Assembly: GCA_023386455.1 (NCBI GenBank) | Contig: JAEWJO010000611.1 | Coordinates: 1-9,453, forward strand | Reading direction: 5' to 3' | Source of the DNA: Pseudomonadota bacterium | GTDB lineage: Bacteria; Myxococcota_A; Polyangia; Haliangiales; Haliangiaceae | Length of the DNA: 9,453 nt | Program-made: the position numbers and the translations under genes | The notes under the pieces: model-generated | Database searches by the model: none | Seen by the model: the letters and a program-made list of their open reading frames with translations, nothing else | Told to the model about the DNA's origin: nothing | Shown here: positions 6,845 through 9,453 of the stretch, piece by piece | Numbering within the stretch: the stretch's first letter is position 1 | How the letters are laid out: every line of letters starts with the position of its first letter

Positions 6845-7564
6845 TCAGCTGACGACGCCGTAGACGTTCTTCGCCTGGCGCTGGATCTCGATCGAATCGC
6901 GCAGGTTCTCGAACAGCTGGCGCGACGCCGGCATGCCGACGAGCTCGAGGTCGGGGTTCGTCACGTCGCTCGTGAGCACCTCGACGTGGGCGATGCCGAG
7001 GATGCGGTCGACGAGGTGCTGCTTGTAGACGACGTCGCGAACGCGCCACAGCTGGATCACGTCGATCCGCTTCGACAGCACGCCGCGCTCGTACTCGATC
7101 ACCGTGTTCGAGACGCGGAACTTGATCGAATGACGGTAGATGTGGAGCGCGAACACGTAGATCGCGACGAGCGCGACCGGCACGACGACGTTCAGCACCT
7201 TCGTCATCGCCGGGGCGCCGCTCCCATCGATCCAGCCCTTCACCGCGATGACGAGCACCGCGGCGAAGCCGGCGATCAGGTAGTGGCCGAGGTATGCCTT
7301 CCACGACGGGTTTCCCTCGTAGAGCATCTTGCGGTCGACGGACTTCGCGTCGGTACCCGCAGCGCGCGCGAACGGCGGCGCGCCGGTTCCGGGCTCCGCC
7401 TTCGCCTCGGCCTTCTCGGCCTTCTCGATCTTGTCACCCTTCTCGGGAGTCGGGCTACCAGCCGGCGGCGTCGCACCGGGCGCGGCGCTCAGGAACGAGC
7501 CGCAGTACCTGCACTTGATCGCCTCGTCCTGGATCTCCTCGGCGCAGAACGGACATTTCTTCAT
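6845..7564 (-). CDS. Zinc-ribbon membrane protein with bacterial PH-like (DUF304/bPH2) domain
   Basis: The 239-residue protein opens with a zinc ribbon: CPFC at 4-7 and CRYCG at 18-22. A low-complexity linker (about 26-70) rich in Pro, Ala, Glu and Lys follows. The motif LYEGNPSWKAYLGHYL (81-96) leads into two membrane helices, roughly 92-110 and 122-143. The remainder (about 144-225) is a soluble beta-rich domain of the DUF304/bPH2 type, recognisable from VSNTVIEYERGVLSKRIDVI. Membrane proteins of this kind present the PH-like domain in the cytoplasm; their ligands are mostly unknown, and the ribbon probably binds zinc or a partner protein. The ATG lies seven bases after the stop of the TPR/barrel gene with no ribosome binding site, so translation is probably coupled. 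It is the last gene of the minus-strand set and ends 12 bases from the kinase stop. Confidence 0.88.
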   Translation of the reverse strand: MKKCPFCAEEIQDEAIKCRYCGSFLSAAPGATPPAGSPTPEKGDKIEKAEKAEAKAEPGTGAPPFARAAGTDAKSVDRKMLYEGNPSWKAYLGHYLIAGFAAVLVIAVKGWIDGSGAPAMTKVLNVVVPVALVAIYVFALHIYRHSIKFRVSNTVIEYERGVLSKRIDVIQLWRVRDVVYKQHLVDRILGIAHVEVLTSDVTNPDLELVGMPASRQLFENLRDSIEIQRQAKNVYGVVS

Positions 7565-7571
7565 CGCGCGA

Positions 7572-8672
7572 TCACATCCGGTAGCCGAGGCCGACCATGA
7601 AGTCGAGGCGGACGAGCGACTTGATGTCCTCGCGCATGCCGTCCTTGGCCGGGCTGTACTGGAACGCGATCGGCGTGACCGTCGCGACGATGTTCGGCGT
7701 GATCGCGTAGTCGGCCGACGCCGCCACGCGCACCGCGAGCATCGCGAGCGCGCCGCTCGTGCTCGCCGCGTTCTCGGTGAACGGGTTGCCCATCTCGCTG
7801 ATGCCGCCGAACGAGAGCACGCCGACGCCGAGGTCGCCGCGCACGCCGATCTTCGGGTTGATCGCGTAGGTCACCGCGCCGTTGGCGAGCAACGACGTGA
7901 ACGTGCCGGTCTTCGACTCGCCCGTCGACGAGTTCTTGTACGGAACCGGCGCGAATCCGAACACGATGCCCGCATCGATCTCGACGCCGTTCATCGAGTA
8001 GACCGGGTAGCCGGCGGTCAGCGCGAACGCCGAGAGCGGCTTCGTGTCGAGGTCGCCGGCCTTGAGGATCGCCGCACCACCCGAGAGACGAGCCGAGACG
8101 ACGCGTGGCGCGTAGGCGCGCGCGGTGATGCCGTCACCCTCGCCTTCACCTTCACCTTCACCTTCCCCCTCGCCCTCGCCTTCACCCTCGCCTTCGCCTT
8201 CGCCTTGACCGACCGTCTTCGTGCCGGTGCCGGTCTTCGTCTCGGTGCCGGGGCCGCCGTCGGGCTTGGTGATGTCACCCGGGGGCTTGCTCGCGATCGC
8301 GTCCTGGTTCTTCGCGCACTCGTCGAGCTCCGTGATGCGCTGCTCGATCTCGGCGCGCTTCTCGGGCTTCAGCGGCTTCTCGACATCGCGATCCTTCAGC
8401 GCGAGGTACCGCTTGTAGAAGAACGAGGCGTCCTTGCACTTGTTCCCCTGGCGATACGCCTGGGCGACGTTGTAGAGGTACGCCGGCTTCTTCGAGTCGA
8501 CCGCCTCGAGCGAGAAACCCTGCTTGAACGCCTCGGCGGCCTTGTCGAAGTTGCCGAGGTTGTACTGGGTCTCGCCCTCCTTGTACCACTCGTCCGCCGT
8601 CTGCGGCTCGGCGAACGCCAGCATCGGGGCCAGCACCAACGACGCGATTACCAGGCTCTTCATACGCTTCAT
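7572..8672 (-). CDS. Secreted TPR protein with Gly-Glu linker and outer-membrane-like beta domain
   Basis: A 366-residue exported protein. A signal peptide (MKRMKSLVIASLVLAPMLAFA) has a likely cut after AFA at residue 21. Residues 26-95 form TPR-like helix pairs: WYKEGETQYNLGNFDKAAEA, then YLYNVAQAYRQGNKCKDASF. A charged helix (about 100-125) and a Gly/Thr/Lys linker lead to Q156 and eleven Gly-Glu pairs (157-178). The C-terminal half (about 185-366) alternates polar and hydrophobic residues with many glycines and ends RLDFMVGLGYRM, suggesting an outer-membrane beta barrel or periplasmic beta domain. The family is not one I can name; TPR proteins of this style occur widely in myxobacteria. 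The ATG at 8672 is preferred because it begins the signal peptide and follows GGGAG with six bases between; a start at 8750 would place non-signal sequence first. It lies between the PEGA gene and the zinc-ribbon gene, suggesting an envelope job. Confidence 0.85.
   Translation of the reverse strand: MKRMKSLVIASLVLAPMLAFAEPQTADEWYKEGETQYNLGNFDKAAEAFKQGFSLEAVDSKKPAYLYNVAQAYRQGNKCKDASFFYKRYLALKDRDVEKPLKPEKRAEIEQRITELDECAKNQDAIASKPPGDITKPDGGPGTETKTGTGTKTVGQGEGEGEGEGEGEGEGEGEGEGEGDGITARAYAPRVVSARLSGGAAILKAGDLDTKPLSAFALTAGYPVYSMNGVEIDAGIVFGFAPVPYKNSSTGESKTGTFTSLLANGAVTYAINPKIGVRGDLGVGVLSFGGISEMGNPFTENAASTSGALAMLAVRVAASADYAITPNIVATVTPIAFQYSPAKDGMREDIKSLVRLDFMVGLGYRM
8133..8210 (-). repeat. Hexanucleotide tandem repeat encoding Gly-Glu pairs
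   Basis: Thirteen six-base units in frame encode G-Q, eleven G-E pairs and G-D on the minus strand. The units vary only at codon third positions (GGT/GGC/GGG with GAA/GAG) plus the Q and D edge units, so the array has drifted since it expanded. The six-base period means copy-number change would keep the reading frame. The encoded segment is a flexible acidic linker between the TPR and beta domains. Confidence 0.9.
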
Positions 8673-8678
8673 CACGAG

Positions 8679-8683
8679 CTCCC
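8679..8683 (-). promoter_or_regulatory. Ribosome binding site of the TPR/barrel gene
   Basis: GGGAG on the minus strand stands six bases before the ATG at 8672-8670, within the 31-base gap after the PEGA gene. It settles the start at the signal peptide and shows this gene can be translated independently. No promoter or terminator fits in the gap, which supports one transcript. Confidence 0.7.
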
Positions 8684-8703
8684 AACGACCTGTGACGGTC
8701 GGT

Positions 8704-9453
8704 TCAGTCCGGTCGTTCGAGGCAGGTATCGCACTGCTTCGCACCACCACTACCGCTGCCCTTGCCCGTTCCGCCCGTCGCCTTCTTCAGCGGAGCGTCG
8801 AACGTCAGCGTGTCGTGCTTGAGCGACACGCTCTTGCGGAAATCCTCGAAGCCCTTCATCCGCAGCGTGATCTTGTAGTCCGTGCGCGGGAGGGTCAGCG
8901 TCGCCGGCGTCTTCTTGCCGATCGACTTGCTGTTGATGTAGATGTCCGCGCCCGGCGGGTTCGAGGTGATCGTCAGCGCGCCGGTGACAGCGACCTGCTC
9001 GGTCGCGCTGCCCTTGTTCTCGGGGACCGCGGCCGAGCCCTTGTTCTCCGGTACCGCCGCCGAGCCCTTGTTCTCGGGGACCGCGGCCGCGCCCTTGGTC
9101 TCCGGCACCGCCGCCGAGCCCTTGGTCTCGGGGATCCCGGTCGCGCTGCCCTTGTTCTCGGGGACCGCGGCCGAGCCCTTGGTCTCGGGTACGACCGCCG
9201 AGCCCTTGGTCTCGGGCGTCGTGTCGTTCGAGCCCATCGTCACGACGCGGTCGCTACCGCTCGCGACGTCGCCACCACCGCCGCTCGCCGGCGAGCTCTT
9301 CTTGTTCAGCACCAGGAACACGCCACCCGCGGTCAGCGCGACGACGAGCGCCGCGGCGATCACGAACGGAGTCTTGCTGCGCGCCGGCTGGACCTGGCCG
9401 GCTGCCCCCGACAGCGTAGTCGGCGACGGGGTCAAGATAGATCCCCGCACCCG
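8704..9453 (-). CDS. Membrane protein with PEGA domain, C-terminal part, possibly a Ser/Thr kinase (cut by window edge)
   Basis: The frame is open through the right edge, so the N-terminus is missing; the GTG at 9450 is only the first start-like codon in view. What remains starts with a Ser/Thr/Pro-rich linker, then a membrane helix at 9369-9307 (FVIAAALVVALTAGGVFLVL) followed by NKK. Next come a Gly/Ser stretch and eight copies of a nine-residue repeat around ETKGSAAVP (9213-9001). A PEGA domain (about 8985-8780) contains ITSNPPGADIYINSKSIGKK and then KGFEDFRKSVSL. A Gly/Ser/Lys linker ends in KQCDTCLERPD. PEGA domains are envelope-facing surface-layer or cell-wall associated modules. In myxobacteria this helix-linker-PEGA tail commonly follows a cytoplasmic Pkn2-type Ser/Thr kinase, which is my best guess for the missing part, but no kinase residue is visible. 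It appears to be the first gene of the minus-strand set. Confidence 0.82.
   Translation of the reverse strand, partial: RVRGSILTPSPTTLSGAAGQVQPARSKTPFVIAAALVVALTAGGVFLVLNKKSSPASGGGGDVASGSDRVVTMGSNDTTPETKGSAVVPETKGSAAVPENKGSATGIPETKGSAAVPETKGAAAVPENKGSAAVPENKGSAAVPENKGSATEQVAVTGALTITSNPPGADIYINSKSIGKKTPATLTLPRTDYKITLRMKGFEDFRKSVSLKHDTLTFDAPLKKATGGTGKGSGSGGAKQCDTCLERPD
9001..9213 (-). repeat. 27-base tandem repeat in the linker before the PEGA domain
   Basis: About eight units of 27 bases encode variants of E-(T/N)-K-G-S-A-(A/V)-V-P. Two units differ: one carries the one-residue-longer form TGIP, and the last runs into TEQV. Asn and Thr alternatives at the second position recur across units, so the array shows repeated local duplication or gene conversion. 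The multiple-of-three period keeps the frame. The product would be an extended flexible stalk between membrane and PEGA domain. Confidence 0.88.

Noticed and set aside
8133..8210. Six-base array as a CRISPR or origin-type iteron array
   Set aside because: It is continuous, in frame inside a clear coding gene, varies at synonymous positions and has no spacers.
7329..8822. Plus-strand open frame of about 500 codons opposite the zinc-ribbon and TPR genes
   Set aside because: It crosses two clearly coding minus-strand genes and includes a translation of the hexanucleotide repeat as alternating Phe/Thr-type residues; no start signal or domain.

Overview
The window is GC-rich bacterial DNA with strong third-position G/C bias. 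Its content points to a myxobacterium-like member of Myxococcota: a very large CheB-CheR-PAS histidine kinase, an NtrC/Fis-type regulator, the C-terminal part of a membrane protein with a PEGA domain, and a TPR protein with an outer-membrane-like C-terminus. That assignment is an inference from gene content; no rRNA or other marker is present.

Left part (1-2351), all on the minus strand. Read in the direction of transcription this holds a degenerate NtrC-like regulator (2351-1020), a coding-like open stretch without a normal start (970-773), an unrecognised 201-residue protein in a shifted frame (753-148), and the first 32 codons of a response regulator that runs off the window (97-1). The shifted frames around 753-775 suggest one gene split by a frameshift, or a decayed gene.

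Divergent intergenic region (2352-2770, 419 bases). It contains a perfect inverted repeat, a second weaker one and four copies of GGTAAC counted over both strands. It should carry the promoters of the regulator on the left and the giant kinase on the right.

Centre (2771-6832), plus strand. One 1353-residue protein carries CheB methylesterase, CheR methyltransferase, PAS, a long coiled coil, two more PAS, HisKA, HATPase and a C-terminal receiver. All the catalytic motifs I checked are intact.

Right part (6845-9453), minus strand, convergent with the kinase. This is a compact, probably co-transcribed set: the C-terminal part of a transmembrane PEGA-domain protein, possibly a Ser/Thr kinase (runs off the right edge), then a secreted TPR/beta-barrel-like protein with a Gly-Glu repeat linker, then a zinc-ribbon membrane protein with a bacterial PH-like domain. 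Spacings of 31 and 7 bases support one transcript. This set looks envelope-related, whereas the left and central genes look like signal transduction to transcription.

I see no tRNA, rRNA, CRISPR array, insertion sequence or phage gene. I found no clearly new defence or mobile system. The most unusual items are the NtrC-like regulator that has lost its ATPase and sigma-54 contact motifs, and the broken gene beside it.
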